From contig JBBAQX010000014.1 in assembly GCA_040400085.1 (NCBI GenBank), forward strand, positions 1 to 64,000: a stretch of 64,000 bases of DNA, written 5' to 3'. The notes beneath the pieces are model-generated. The model did not search any database. It saw only the letters and a list, made by a program, of their open reading frames with translations, and was not told the origin of the DNA. The position numbers and the translations under genes are program-made. Positions 52,380 to 62,571 of this stretch are shown here, piece by piece. The stretch's first letter is position 1, and the number at the start of each line of letters is the position of its first letter. The stretch is from HNR sp040400085. GTDB taxonomy: Bacteria > Actinomycetota > Actinomycetes > Actinomycetales > Microbacteriaceae.

Positions 52380-54421
52380 TGACGCACGCACACCGTCCAG
52401 CCGCCGAGCTTATCGCACGATCGAATCGCCTCGGTGCCGACCCGAAGAACACCAACTACGCGGGCGGCAACGCCTCGGCCAAGGGCCTTGCCACAGACCC
52501 GGTCACGGGCGAGAACGTCGAACTCATGTGGGTGAAGGGATCCGGGGGCGACCTGGGAACCCTTACGGAGCAGGGCCTCGCGGTGCTGCGCCTCGACCGC
52601 CTGCGAGCGCTGGCCAACGTCTACCCCGGCGTAGACCGTGAGGACGAGATGGTCGCGGCCTTCGACTACACACTGCATGGCAAGGGCGGCGCGGCCCCGT
52701 CGATCGACACGGCGATGCACGGGCTCGTCGATTCGGCGCACGTCGACCACCTCCACCCCGACTCCGGCATCGCGATTGCCACGGCGGCAGACGGCAAGGA
52801 GCTCACCGCGAAGATCTTCGGCGAGCGCGTGGTCTGGGTGCCGTGGCGGCGCCCCGGGTTTCAGCTCGGGCTCGACATCGCCGCGATTAAGGAGCAGCAT
52901 CCCGAGGCCATCGGCTGCATTCTCGGCGGGCACGGCATCACCGCATGGGGCGACACGAGCGACGATACCGAGGCCAACTCGCTGTGGATCATCGACACCG
53001 CCGCCGCCTATATTCGGGAACACGGCAGGCCCCAACCCTTCGGTCCGGCGCTTGACGGTTACGGCGCGCTCCCCGAGGCCGAACGCCGGGCGAAGGCAGC
53101 GGCCCTCGCCCCCACGATCCGCGGGCTCGCTTCGACGGATAAGCCGCAGGTGGGTTCCTTCACTGACACGGATGCAGTGCTCGATTTCCTCGAATCGGCC
53201 GAGCATCCCCGCCTGGGCGCGCTGGGCACGAGCTGCCCGGATCATTTTCTGCGTACCAAGGTGAGGCCGCTGATTCTCGACCTGCCGGCATCCGCGTCCA
53301 TCGAGGAGAGCATCGCGCGCCTGCGCGAGCTGCACGAGCAGTACCGCACCGATTACCGGGCATACTACGACGCGCACAAGACGCCGGACTCCCCCGCGAT
53401 CCGCGGCGCAGACCCCGCGATCGTGCTCGTGCCCGGCGTTGGGATGTTCAGCTTCGGCGGGAACAAGCAGACCGCGCGCGTGGCCGGCGAGTTCTACGTC
53501 AATGCGATCAACGTGATGCGCGGGGCCGAATCGCTGTCCACGTATGCTCCGATCAGCGATGCCGAGAAGTTCCGCATCGAGTATTGGGCGCTCGAGGAGG
53601 CCAAACTGCAGCGACTTCCGAAGCCAAAGTCGCACGCGTCGCGGGTGGCGTTTGTGACGGGAGCCGCGTCGGGCATCGGCAAAGCGATTGCCACCAGGCT
53701 CGCCGCGGAGGGCGCCTGCGTCGTGATCGCCGACCTCGACCTGGCCAAGGCGCAGGCGGCGGCGGCTGAGCTCGGGAACGCCGACGTCGCCATCGGCGTG
53801 CAGGTTGACGTGACCGACGAGGCCCAGGTTCGGGCAGGCCTCGCCGAGGCGGTTCTCGCGTTCGGAGGCGTTGACATCGTCGTGAACAACGCGGGGCTCT
53901 CTCTGTCGAAACCCCTGCTCGAGACCACCGAGGCCGATTGGGACCTGCAGCACAACGTGATGGCAAAGGGTTCGTTCCTGGTGTCGAAGGCCGCCGCGCG
54001 CATCCTCATCGACCAGCAGCTGGGCGGCGACGTGATCTATATCTCGTCGAAAAACTCGGTCTTCGCCGGGCCCAACAACATCGCCTACTCGGCAACGAAG
54101 GCCGACCAGGCGCACCAGGTGCGGCTGCTCGCGGTCGAGCTCGGCGAGCACGGCGTGAAGGTTAACGGCATCAACCCCGACGGTGTCGTGCGCGGCTCCG
54201 GCATCTTCGCCTCGGGCTGGGGCGCCAATCGCGCCAAGACCTACGGCATCGACGAGGAGAACCTGGGCGAGTTCTACGCGCAACGCACGATCCTCAAACG
54301 CGAGGTTCTGCCCGAGAACGTCGCCAACGCGGTCGCCGTGCTCACCGGCCCTGACCTGAGCCACACGACGGGCCTGCACATCCCCGTCGACGCGGGCGTC
54401 GCGGCGGCGTTCCTGCGCTGA
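52379..54421 (+). CDS. rhaEW: fused rhamnulose-1-phosphate aldolase / lactaldehyde dehydrogenase
   Basis: 680 residues. Residues 1 to about 390 are a class II aldolase (GGNASAKG early; zinc histidines in HVDHLHPDSGIA and GGHGITAWG). About 418-680 is a short-chain dehydrogenase: FVTGAASGIGKAIA, VNNAGLSLSKP, catalytic Tyr and Lys in YSATKADQ. Cleaves rhamnulose-1-phosphate to dihydroxyacetone phosphate and L-lactaldehyde and oxidises the latter to lactate. The fused form is established in several bacterial rhamnose loci. The ATG at 52379 is coupled to rhaI. Confidence 0.95.
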   Translation: MTHAHRPAAELIARSNRLGADPKNTNYAGGNASAKGLATDPVTGENVELMWVKGSGGDLGTLTEQGLAVLRLDRLRALANVYPGVDREDEMVAAFDYTLHGKGGAAPSIDTAMHGLVDSAHVDHLHPDSGIAIATAADGKELTAKIFGERVVWVPWRRPGFQLGLDIAAIKEQHPEAIGCILGGHGITAWGDTSDDTEANSLWIIDTAAAYIREHGRPQPFGPALDGYGALPEAERRAKAAALAPTIRGLASTDKPQVGSFTDTDAVLDFLESAEHPRLGALGTSCPDHFLRTKVRPLILDLPASASIEESIARLRELHEQYRTDYRAYYDAHKTPDSPAIRGADPAIVLVPGVGMFSFGGNKQTARVAGEFYVNAINVMRGAESLSTYAPISDAEKFRIEYWALEEAKLQRLPKPKSHASRVAFVTGAASGIGKAIATRLAAEGACVVIADLDLAKAQAAAAELGNADVAIGVQVDVTDEAQVRAGLAEAVLAFGGVDIVVNNAGLSLSKPLLETTEADWDLQHNVMAKGSFLVSKAAARILIDQQLGGDVIYISSKNSVFAGPNNIAYSATKADQAHQVRLLAVELGEHGVKVNGINPDGVVRGSGIFASGWGANRAKTYGIDEENLGEFYAQRTILKREVLPENVANAVAVLTGPDLSHTTGLHIPVDAGVAAAFLR

Positions 54422-54448
54422 GCCCGACCCCTGCACGCCCCGACTCCG

Positions 54449-54509
54449 ATCAGTTGCTCAAAGTTCGTGCGATTCTCGCTCAAAACCCCGCGAACTTTGA
54501 GCAACTGAT
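54449..54509. repeat. long inverted repeat between rhaEW and rhaB
   Basis: ATCAGTTGCTCAAAGTTCG (54449-54467) is exactly mirrored at 54491-54509, with a 23-nt centre. It lies inside the operon, so it may partially attenuate or stabilise the transcript rather than end it. Confidence 0.8.
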
Positions 54510-54533
54510 TCCGAAACGCCCCGAGAGAACCCC

Positions 54534-55991
54534 ATGACTGAGAAAACCGCCGAAAAATCCGTGATCGCCGTCGATCTCGGCGCCACCAGCGGGCGCGTCA
54601 TCGTGGGGAACGTCACCCCGCGCAGCGTCCGGCTGGCGCAGACCGCGCGTTTCGAGAACAATCCCGTCACGGTGTGGGAGGGCGATCGCGAGGGGATGCA
54701 CTGGAACATCCTCGAGCTATATCGCGGCGTCATGACGGGCCTGAGTAAGGCCTTCCGCACGGCAGCGATCGCGGACGCGGGCATGCCCGTGTCGATCGGC
54801 GTGGACTCCTGGGCCGTCGATTACGGGCGGATGCTCGGGGGAAAGCTCGCGGGCATCCCCTACCATTATCGAGACCAGCGCACGGCGGCCGGCGTCGAGG
54901 CGACGCACCGGTTCAAGACGCACGAGGAACTCTACCGCACGAATGGTCTCCAATTTCTGCCGTTTAACACGCTGTATCAGCTCGCGGCGGATAGGATTGC
55001 AGGCAACCTCGCAGCCAACACCGCCGACTCGATCCTGCTCATCCCCGACCTGATCAACTATTGGCTCACGGGCGAGCAGCGCGCGGAACGCACCAACGCC
55101 TCGACCACAGGACTGCTCGACATCAATACCGGCGAGTGGTCAAGCGAACTGTTAGCGGCGCTGGAAATTACCCCGGGCATCCTTCCGCGATTGAGTAGCC
55201 CGGGCGAACGCGTCGGGACGCTGCTGAACCCCACTAGCATCGGCGCGCGGCAGAACACGCCCGTTGTGAGCGTGGGTTCACACGATACGGCGTCGGCTAT
55301 TGTTGCGGTGCCATCGACGGACCGCGACATCGCGTATATTTCATCCGGCACCTGGTCGCTCGTCGGCTTCGAGCTGGACTACCCGGTGCTCACGGAGGCC
55401 AGCCGCGCCGCGAACTTCACCAATGAGGGCGGCGTCGACGGGCGCGTACGCTACCTGCGCAACGTGATGGGCATGTGGCTCGTGAGCGAATGCCTGCGCG
55501 AATGGGATGCTGCGGGAACCCCACACGACCTCGTCGCGTTGCTCCGAGAGGCGGCTTCCCTGCCCGCGATTTCAGTTTTTGACGCAAACCACGATTCGCT
55601 GCTTCCTCCCGGCCCGATGGCGGCACGAATCGCGCGCTGTTGCGAGGAGGCCAACCAGCCAGTGCCGCAGTCGCCTGCCGAGTATGTCCGCGCGATCCTC
55701 GATAGCTTGGCGGATGCCTATTCCCGTTTCATCCGTCTCGGTGCGGAGCTCTCCGGTTCCGTCGTGCGCACGATCCACATCGTTGGCGGCGGGTCGCAGA
55801 ACGAGCTATTGTGCCAGCTCACGGCTGACCGCACGGGGATTCCCGTCGTGGCCGGACCGGTGGAGGCGACCGCCTTGGGAAACGTGCTCGTGCAGGCGCG
55901 CGCGGCCGGCATCGTGTCGGGCGACCTGGAGACTTTACGCGCGCTGGTCGCGACCTCGGTTCCCCTGAAGCGTTACGAGCCGCGGCGCTGA
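54534..55991 (+). CDS. rhaB: rhamnulokinase
   Basis: 485 residues, FGGY kinase fold. N-terminal phosphate loop VIAVDLGATSGRVIVG; GVDSWAVDYGRML with the catalytic aspartate; VGSHDTASAIVAVP; YISSGTWSLVGFE; and IHIVGGGSQNELLCQLTADRTGIPVVAGPVEATALGN. Phosphorylates L-rhamnulose at O-1, feeding RhaEW. GAGAG lies ahead of the ATG. It lies 112 nt after rhaEW with the inverted repeat between. Confidence 0.95.
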   Translation: MTEKTAEKSVIAVDLGATSGRVIVGNVTPRSVRLAQTARFENNPVTVWEGDREGMHWNILELYRGVMTGLSKAFRTAAIADAGMPVSIGVDSWAVDYGRMLGGKLAGIPYHYRDQRTAAGVEATHRFKTHEELYRTNGLQFLPFNTLYQLAADRIAGNLAANTADSILLIPDLINYWLTGEQRAERTNASTTGLLDINTGEWSSELLAALEITPGILPRLSSPGERVGTLLNPTSIGARQNTPVVSVGSHDTASAIVAVPSTDRDIAYISSGTWSLVGFELDYPVLTEASRAANFTNEGGVDGRVRYLRNVMGMWLVSECLREWDAAGTPHDLVALLREAASLPAISVFDANHDSLLPPGPMAARIARCCEEANQPVPQSPAEYVRAILDSLADAYSRFIRLGAELSGSVVRTIHIVGGGSQNELLCQLTADRTGIPVVAGPVEATALGNVLVQARAAGIVSGDLETLRALVATSVPLKRYEPRR

Positions 55992-56031
55992 GCACGGGTG
56001 CAATATTCGGAACATCGCTAGACTCATACGC

Positions 56032-56967
56032 ATGACCGGCACCTCACTCACAGTCAGCCTTCCGGGCAACGCTCTACGCACGTTTCTGGAGCCCGCTCCA
56101 CACGGTGTGACATTCCTGCGCTGGGATCTCGACGGCCCGGCCCCGGCCCAACACATTGATATCGTCGTCCCTCCCTATATGGGCGCGACGCCGAGGCTCG
56201 CGGCGCTCGAGGAAGTCACCACCCGCCTGGTGCAGAGCCAATCTATCGGCTACGACGGTGTCGAGGACTATCTGCCTATGGGGCACCGTTTTGCCAACGC
56301 AGCGTCGGTCCATGAGACGTCAACCGCGGAGCTAGCCCTCGGTCTGATCATCGCGTCGCAGCGGGGATTTCCTGGTTATATCAGGGCAGCAGATCGCGAA
56401 GAATGGGTGCCAGAACGCCAGCAGAGCCTGGCCGATCGCCGCGTTCTTATCCTCGGGCTTGGCGGGGTGGGCAGGGCCATCGAGGCCCGCCTCCAACCGT
56501 TCGAGGTCGAAATTATCCGGGTGGCCCGCACCGCTCGCGAGACGGATGCCGGCTATATTCACTCATTCACCGAGCTTCCCACCCTGCTCCCCACCGCGGA
56601 TATCGTGGTGCTTGCCGTGCCCCTCACCGAGGAGAACACGGGCTTCGTTGACGATAAGTTCCTTACCTCGATGGCGCAGGGTGCGCTGTTGGTGAATGTT
56701 GCCAGGGGCGCCGTTGTCGATACGGATGCCCTCGTAAGGCACCTTTCGACTGGCAGGATTCGGGCGGCGCTCGACGTGACAGATCCGGAGCCGCTTCCGG
56801 CAGGGCATCCTTTATGGGGAATGCCAAACGCGCTCATCACGCCGCACGTTGGCGGCGCGACGAGCGCGATGATGCCCCGGATGGCACAGCTCATCCGGCG
56901 TCAGATCGACCTGATGTTAGCGGGCAAACCCGCCGAAAACGTTGTCCTGGAGACGCTACCTCGTTAG
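56032..56967 (+). CDS. D-isomer 2-hydroxyacid dehydrogenase family protein
   Basis: 311 residues. NAD-binding GLGGVGRAIEARL, catalytic arginine in NVARGAVVDTDAL, acid in DVTDPEPLP and base histidine in ITPHVGGATSAMM. Reduces a 2-keto acid or oxidises a 2-hydroxy acid; substrate unknown. A -10-like TAGACT (56019-56024) ends 7 nt before the ATG and no ribosome site is present, so it is probably leaderless and independent of rhaB. The 3' end overlaps the next gene by 4 nt. Confidence 0.9.
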   Translation: MTGTSLTVSLPGNALRTFLEPAPHGVTFLRWDLDGPAPAQHIDIVVPPYMGATPRLAALEEVTTRLVQSQSIGYDGVEDYLPMGHRFANAASVHETSTAELALGLIIASQRGFPGYIRAADREEWVPERQQSLADRRVLILGLGGVGRAIEARLQPFEVEIIRVARTARETDAGYIHSFTELPTLLPTADIVVLAVPLTEENTGFVDDKFLTSMAQGALLVNVARGAVVDTDALVRHLSTGRIRAALDVTDPEPLPAGHPLWGMPNALITPHVGGATSAMMPRMAQLIRRQIDLMLAGKPAENVVLETLPR

Positions 56968-57350
56968 ATCTTGACGATGTTGTAGATGACCACGTGTTGA
57001 TCACCAATCTTGGTCATCACGATGGTCACATTGATCTTGTCTTTGCTCAGGGAATAGGTCTTGGCTTTTTCTGCTTCGTTCTTACCGCGAACGGTGAATC
57101 CGTCGTCTTTCAACTTCTTGAGCGCATCTTGCTGCGCAGATTCGTCGTCAACGTCTACGCTGAACGACCAATTTGTATCGCTCGCGGATGCCTTGTTAAC
57201 CACCGCACCGGGTACGGGCTGCACTTCGGACGGAACTCCGTCGGGAAGCTTCTCGCCCGAGCTACCAGATTGACACCCGGTGAGACCGAAGCCCATGAAC
57301 AGGGTAGCGGCGAGGGCTACAGTGGCCGTTGCCGTACGAAAGTTTTTCAT
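56964..57350 (-). CDS. small secreted lipoprotein of unknown function
   Basis: 128 residues from the ATG at 57350 (AGGAG 7 nt upstream); the frame upstream is not protein-like. Signal peptide with lipobox LTGCQSG. The mature part has an acidic/lysine-rich fold with VDDESAQQDALKKLKDDGF. No family recognised. Convergent with the dehydrogenase. Confidence 0.8.
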   Translation of the reverse strand: MKNFRTATATVALAATLFMGFGLTGCQSGSSGEKLPDGVPSEVQPVPGAVVNKASASDTNWSFSVDVDDESAQQDALKKLKDDGFTVRGKNEAEKAKTYSLSKDKINVTIVMTKIGDQHVVIYNIVKI

Positions 57351-57611
57351 AATAATACTCCTAAATATAGTGAAAATTGATACCCGATTAAGGGCAGGTT
57401 CTATGGGCAAATACATAGAAGATTTACGTTGCCAACCGCAGGTCACTCAAACGTTTAGCTGGTCGATCCTAGACAAGCAGTGACAGTTACCGATTGCTCG
57501 ACAAAACTGCTCCCCAGCCGTAAATCCTCCTTACTATGAACAGACAAATCCGACCCATCCTCAACCCAAACCCGCAGTAAAACGTTCGATCTGCTGTGAG
57601 GTATGAGAGAT

Positions 57612-60600
57612 TTATGGAGTTGCCCTGCGGATTCGCCCCCCGAGGATAAAGTAACCGCCAGCGGCAAGCACGAGAAGGGCAATCCACCATAGTTGAGCTA
57701 GCTCACCTCCGGTTTGAGGAAGAGCGAATTCACCGAGGGTCTCGGTCCTCACCTCGAATGGTGTTGACACAACCGTATTGGATGGGCTGCTCAGTTCGAT
57801 GGTGTAGCTGCCGGGAACGATACCGGCAGCTAGCGGAACCTCGATCGCGAGGTTCCCCGAGGCATCCGCTATCGAGGTATGGCCCGGCTGTGCCCGGCCG
57901 CTGATGCTCGCCGAGACGGTTTCTCCCGGTTCGAAGCCGTAACCGTAGGCGATCTGTATGCCCTCGGGTGCGATGGCCTCAACGGCGAGAAGCACCGATG
58001 GTTCGTCAAAGCGGATAATCACGCGCTCAGATTGATTTCCCGCGCTGTCCGTAACATCGACGGCCACCGCATCTCCCCGTCGGGGAGTGGGGATAATCTC
58101 CACAGAGAACGAGCCATCGGCACCGGCAGAGTCAGAGCCGAGAATAACTCCGGAGCTGTTCCGAACAGTGACGTTCGAGTGGGGCTCCGCAGTACCCGCA
58201 ACGTTCCGACCGGCAAATCCGGCTACGACAGGAGCTTTGGGCTTTTCCTCATCAATGACGATGGGCACGGTCACACTATTCTCAAGTGGATCAGTCACCA
58301 TGATGCTCACCGAGTCCGTCGTTCGAAGCGCAGGTGAGGGAGAAAAACTGAATCTGCCGTGCTCATCGATGGCGATCATCCCATTCAGCCGCTGTCCCGA
58401 GGAATTGAGAAACACAATACTATCGCCGTCCGCGATAGTGCCACCCTCAACGATCTTGCCGTCCGACGGTTTCATCTGTGGCGTAGCCGGTGGGGTGATA
58501 TCGATGACAGCGCGAGTAGGGTTACTTACGTTTCCGGCCGGGTCGATTTCAAACACGTCGATCTCGTCCTGGTCAGAAAAACGCAGATCCGGGGTGAAGA
58601 TAAAACAACCGTCGTTCCCGCTTAACAGGGCACCGCTCACGAGAGCACCGCCACCGGTTTTCACGACCAAACGACTGCTAGCCTCCGACGGACAGATGGT
58701 CAGCTTCCGTCCGTTTGAGGGAAGCACTGTCGACGGAGCAGGAGCCTCAGAATCAACATTGGCTGATGCCGGAGCAGAATAAAATCCATCGGAGTTCTGT
58801 GCCAGAACTGTCAATGCCTGGTTATGCACCACCGGCGAGAGAAGCGCAACGTCAAACAGTCCGAACGAATTGCTCGTTCCGCTACCGATAACAGTGTTAT
58901 CGGCGTCCCGTACGACAATCGTCATGCCGGGGTCTGCTGAGCCAGCGACTCGCAATCCATTGGTTGGCTGCACCTGCGGAGTCGCGGGAGTCGCGACGAA
59001 TGTCGCGGAGATGCTGCTCTGAGCATCCCTTCCATCGATAGTGAAACCGATCCGAGCGGCACCGGCAGTTTCGGAGGTGATCGAAATGCTGTACAGGCCG
59101 TTGCCCTCGTCTATCGTCTCACCGGGCACGCCCAGGGCGCTGCTCAGCTCGATAGAGGGATGTTCTTGTGTCACGTCGTTGCCGAAAGCATCCTTGAGCT
59201 TTATCTGAAAGACAAGCGCATCAGTCCCATTCGCTTGCGCGCGCACGCGGGAGGTTGCGATCTCCGAACGCTGGAGCGAGTAGCTTCCCGCACTGAAAAG
59301 CGCGGTAGAGGGGGAACCAGCTACGGGAGAACCATCAATCGATGCGTTTACCGCGTAGGAGGTTGCGAGCGTAGATCTCAACTCGATTGTTGCCGTGCCG
59401 TCGACACCGGAAATCGCTGTGGCACTTCCGCCGGGGATTGCCGCCGATTCAAAGAGAACAGACTCCCCGTTCACCGGGTTATCGTAGATATCCCTTACGG
59501 TAACGGTTGCGATGTGCGGGCTAGTGTCCACGACCTTCGGGGTCGAGGCAATCGTGAGCTCAGAATCGGGAGCGGACGCGCTTCCCGCCACAAAACGAAG
59601 CGCGGCGGGTGAGTTCGCCACGGCTTGCCCCTCGCCAACGGATGCGCCGACCGAGAAATCCACACCCGCAACGGTTGACGTGACAGCAAGCTCTACCTCG
59701 CCCGCAGCGTTCGTGATTCGGGTAACAGTCGCGGGTCCGGCGACCGAACCTGCGTCACCACTCAGGCTCACTCCTTCCGGAAGAGAGAACGCCACGGGCA
59801 CATTCGAAACTGTCTGCCCGGCCGCGTTCTGCACAATGGATTTCACCCGGTTCTGAGCCGATGCATCCGCAATCGAGCCGTTTGTGACGATCGTTAGTGG
59901 CGAGGATGCCGGCAGAGGGGCGTCATCGTCCGTGATCTTTACTGTGGTGGGGGGCAAGAGAAGCCCGTCGTACTCGGGGTCCGTCGAGGAGATCCGTGTC
60001 GACAGGTCCACCTGTCGGGTACCGTCAAAGATACGGTTATCGATCGCCTGAACGTTCACGGGTAATGAACTATCGACTGGGTCCATCGTGGGAAGATCAG
60101 GGTTTAGCTGCTGGTAGGTCGGCAGGATCAGCGCCTGCTGGGCAGGGTCTGCTGCGACAGGAGGAACGGTCGGATCGAGCTCCAAGTCGGACCACGAAGA
60201 TTCAATCGTGAGGGCACCAATCGGGGCTTTAGCGTTCCGTCCTAGCGTGTCGAGAGAGTTCATGGTTAGCGTGTAAGCGGCCATCTCGACCCCGGGCTCA
60301 GAGACGCTCAACTCGCCCCCGGGTGCGTTGAGGCTGATCGGGAGCTGGTAGATCACGGCAGCATCGACGGAAGTCGCGGGCGAAGGATTACTCAAACCTG
60401 CCCTATCCGTGACAGCGTTCGCGCCCAGACCAAGGCCGATAGTTCCTGCCGCGTTTGCGCGCACGGCCACTGCCCAGCGCGTATTCTTATCCGCGCTCGG
60501 GTTGGACGGCGTCACGCTGAGCACCTCGGCTCCGACAGACGAGCCTGTGAGCTCAAACGCAGACGGAGTGAGCGCTCCATCCGCGAGCGGCTCCGACGAC

Positions 60601-62513
60601 CTCACCTGGAATGTGATCGTCCGGTTGAATGTGGGGTCGTTCTGGGTCCCAGCTTGTTCGACCCACAGCTGAGGGCCGCTTTCGTCGGCTCCAGAAATTG
60701 ATATCGTCCGCGACAGGGGGGAAACCGCACCGGACGCATCCACCGTTTGGAGGCGAAGATTCTGGGCGCCTCCCGAGTAAGGGTACGTCAGGACGATACC
60801 CTCGGGCGCCCAATCTGTCGGAGCATTGATCACCGCGCGGCCCAGGTAGGTCTCTGCGCCGCTACTTGTACCGGCGAAGGCATCAACGCTCATCGGATAC
60901 GTCGGCTGAGTTCCTCCCGTCTGGGGCTTTTGCACCGTGACCGCGAGAACGTTGCTACCACCGGGCTCAATCTGGGCACCGGACGGGAAAACCGTGCGAA
61001 TATTCGCAGCATTATTCAGGTAGATAGGATTTGCCGCGTTTCCGGGGAGTTCTTGTGCGTTCGTGCCTCCGGAGGTCCAGCCTCCGCTGTTTGAGAAGGT
61101 GTTTCGTTCGACCCCGGTTGCGGCCCCTGCCCCCGCGCTTGCGGATGAGGTTACGGCAATAATTTGCCCCGTCGCGCCCCTATTCCAGCCAATAAATTCG
61201 TTATCGGATACCGTGATCCCGGTTGTGGGCTGAGAACCTGTGTTGATCTCCACAGCCGCGCCGCCCGGAACCCAGGAGCTTTCGTTGGTAAATGTATTGT
61301 GGTGGATACTCAGTTCGCCTCCGGGCGCGAGGGGCTGTGTAATCCGGATGCTGTTGTTCTGGCCGGAGCTGATGAGCGAACTCGGGAGTGTATTGACAAA
61401 ACGGTTATAAGCAATCTCAGTTTTGCCGCCAAAGCTGATTCGGTCGCCGCTAATCGGCACGTTTGAATCGTAGCTCTGACCGCTCCGGAAATCGGCGAAT
61501 GTTGTCCCCGTGATCACAAGATCGTCGAGCCCGATGACACCACTATCCCATTTTCCTATGCCGTAGTAAATGTTTTCGGTATTGCGATTTTCCCACGAAA
61601 ATACGGAGTCCTCTACGGTGAGGCCGTGAACCGGTTCCGAGAGGTTGCCTACCTGGGAAAGCAGGTTAATTCCTGCCCTGTACATGGAGTCGATCGTAAC
61701 GCCGCTCACGCGCGTGTTTCGAGATCCGCCAAGCACGCTAATTGCTCGCTCGTTGGCTGCTTCTTGCCCGCTACCAGGCGCGCCATTCGAGATTCGACCA
61801 TTCTGGATAAGAAGGTTCTTCGCAGTTTTCCCGACGGAAATGCTACCTTCCGAGCTGATGAGATCGGAAAAGTTACGAAAGACTTGATCGGAACCGGTAA
61901 ACGAGATTGCATTTCCGACGAAGATGTTATCGCCTTGCGACTTGATTGACAGCCTGTTTTGAAGGTCGATAACAACGTTGCCGTCGAACCACAGGACAGA
62001 ACCAGATCGATCAACATCGACCGCGCCGCCCACGATGTTGTCCATGTTCGCTGCGCCCTGAATCATCCCGGCAAAGTTGGTCGGGGTATTCGCCGCGCTA
62101 TTTGCGAGCAGGAGTGTACCGGTGTTCGCGTATGTGCCATTCAGCTGTCGAATCGAACCTTGTGCCGTGGGTGAGGCGAGGGTAATCAGATCTTGTCGCG
62201 CAGGATCTGCAGTATGGCGCGCATTTGTCTCCTGCGCCGCAGCCAGGAGTGTACAGCCAGAACCGTACGTGACTTCTGTGGCGCACACCCCGTCGCCCGG
62301 GGTTACATCGGGTATCAAACGTACGTCGTTCACTCGAAAGACAGCAGAGAAAGAGCTTGTTGGCTCTTCAGCCATCGCGCTTTGCGGGCCGGACCCGAGC
62401 AGAGGAAGCGAGAAAACAGCGACGGAGGCCACACTAAGAATGACGCCGCGGGCGACAACACGCACAACTTTTACCCTCGCGCTTATCGAAAGCCGTCTGG
62501 CGTTTCGCTTCAT
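57612..62513 (-). CDS. giant beta-helix surface protein with Big_1 and Big_6-like domains and LPQTG sorting signal
   Basis: 1633 residues from the ATG at 62513 (GAGGGGAA 8-11 nt upstream; basic signal peptide MKRNARRLSIS..., cleavage near AMA-EEP). An ATG at 62567, just 4 nt after the sigma stop, is a possible alternative start. Residues about 50-500 form a right-handed beta-helix (repeats of the type GLTVEDSVFSW, GITVSDNEFIGW). About 930-1220 has three Big_1 (invasin-type) Ig domains, and about 1220-1560 has four Big_6-like domains (VAGTAEPHSNVTVRNSSG). C-terminus LPQTG, membrane helix, RIRR. Same strand as, and directly downstream of, sigma fusion 4. Confidence 0.88.
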   Translation of the reverse strand: MKRNARRLSISARVKVVRVVARGVILSVASVAVFSLPLLGSGPQSAMAEEPTSSFSAVFRVNDVRLIPDVTPGDGVCATEVTYGSGCTLLAAAQETNARHTADPARQDLITLASPTAQGSIRQLNGTYANTGTLLLANSAANTPTNFAGMIQGAANMDNIVGGAVDVDRSGSVLWFDGNVVIDLQNRLSIKSQGDNIFVGNAISFTGSDQVFRNFSDLISSEGSISVGKTAKNLLIQNGRISNGAPGSGQEAANERAISVLGGSRNTRVSGVTIDSMYRAGINLLSQVGNLSEPVHGLTVEDSVFSWENRNTENIYYGIGKWDSGVIGLDDLVITGTTFADFRSGQSYDSNVPISGDRISFGGKTEIAYNRFVNTLPSSLISSGQNNSIRITQPLAPGGELSIHHNTFTNESSWVPGGAAVEINTGSQPTTGITVSDNEFIGWNRGATGQIIAVTSSASAGAGAATGVERNTFSNSGGWTSGGTNAQELPGNAANPIYLNNAANIRTVFPSGAQIEPGGSNVLAVTVQKPQTGGTQPTYPMSVDAFAGTSSGAETYLGRAVINAPTDWAPEGIVLTYPYSGGAQNLRLQTVDASGAVSPLSRTISISGADESGPQLWVEQAGTQNDPTFNRTITFQVRSSEPLADGALTPSAFELTGSSVGAEVLSVTPSNPSADKNTRWAVAVRANAAGTIGLGLGANAVTDRAGLSNPSPATSVDAAVIYQLPISLNAPGGELSVSEPGVEMAAYTLTMNSLDTLGRNAKAPIGALTIESSWSDLELDPTVPPVAADPAQQALILPTYQQLNPDLPTMDPVDSSLPVNVQAIDNRIFDGTRQVDLSTRISSTDPEYDGLLLPPTTVKITDDDAPLPASSPLTIVTNGSIADASAQNRVKSIVQNAAGQTVSNVPVAFSLPEGVSLSGDAGSVAGPATVTRITNAAGEVELAVTSTVAGVDFSVGASVGEGQAVANSPAALRFVAGSASAPDSELTIASTPKVVDTSPHIATVTVRDIYDNPVNGESVLFESAAIPGGSATAISGVDGTATIELRSTLATSYAVNASIDGSPVAGSPSTALFSAGSYSLQRSEIATSRVRAQANGTDALVFQIKLKDAFGNDVTQEHPSIELSSALGVPGETIDEGNGLYSISITSETAGAARIGFTIDGRDAQSSISATFVATPATPQVQPTNGLRVAGSADPGMTIVVRDADNTVIGSGTSNSFGLFDVALLSPVVHNQALTVLAQNSDGFYSAPASANVDSEAPAPSTVLPSNGRKLTICPSEASSRLVVKTGGGALVSGALLSGNDGCFIFTPDLRFSDQDEIDVFEIDPAGNVSNPTRAVIDITPPATPQMKPSDGKIVEGGTIADGDSIVFLNSSGQRLNGMIAIDEHGRFSFSPSPALRTTDSVSIMVTDPLENSVTVPIVIDEEKPKAPVVAGFAGRNVAGTAEPHSNVTVRNSSGVILGSDSAGADGSFSVEIIPTPRRGDAVAVDVTDSAGNQSERVIIRFDEPSVLLAVEAIAPEGIQIAYGYGFEPGETVSASISGRAQPGHTSIADASGNLAIEVPLAAGIVPGSYTIELSSPSNTVVSTPFEVRTETLGEFALPQTGGELAQLWWIALLVLAAGGYFILGGRIRRATP

Positions 62514-62571
62514 CTGTTTAGGGTTCCCCTCTGGAATGACATTTCTCAATAGTGTGTGGTTGAACATTCAG

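Noticed and set aside
52232..54436. 734-codon open frame opposite rhaEW
   Set aside because: Same cause: a shadow of a G+C-rich gene whose domains are unmistakable on the plus strand.
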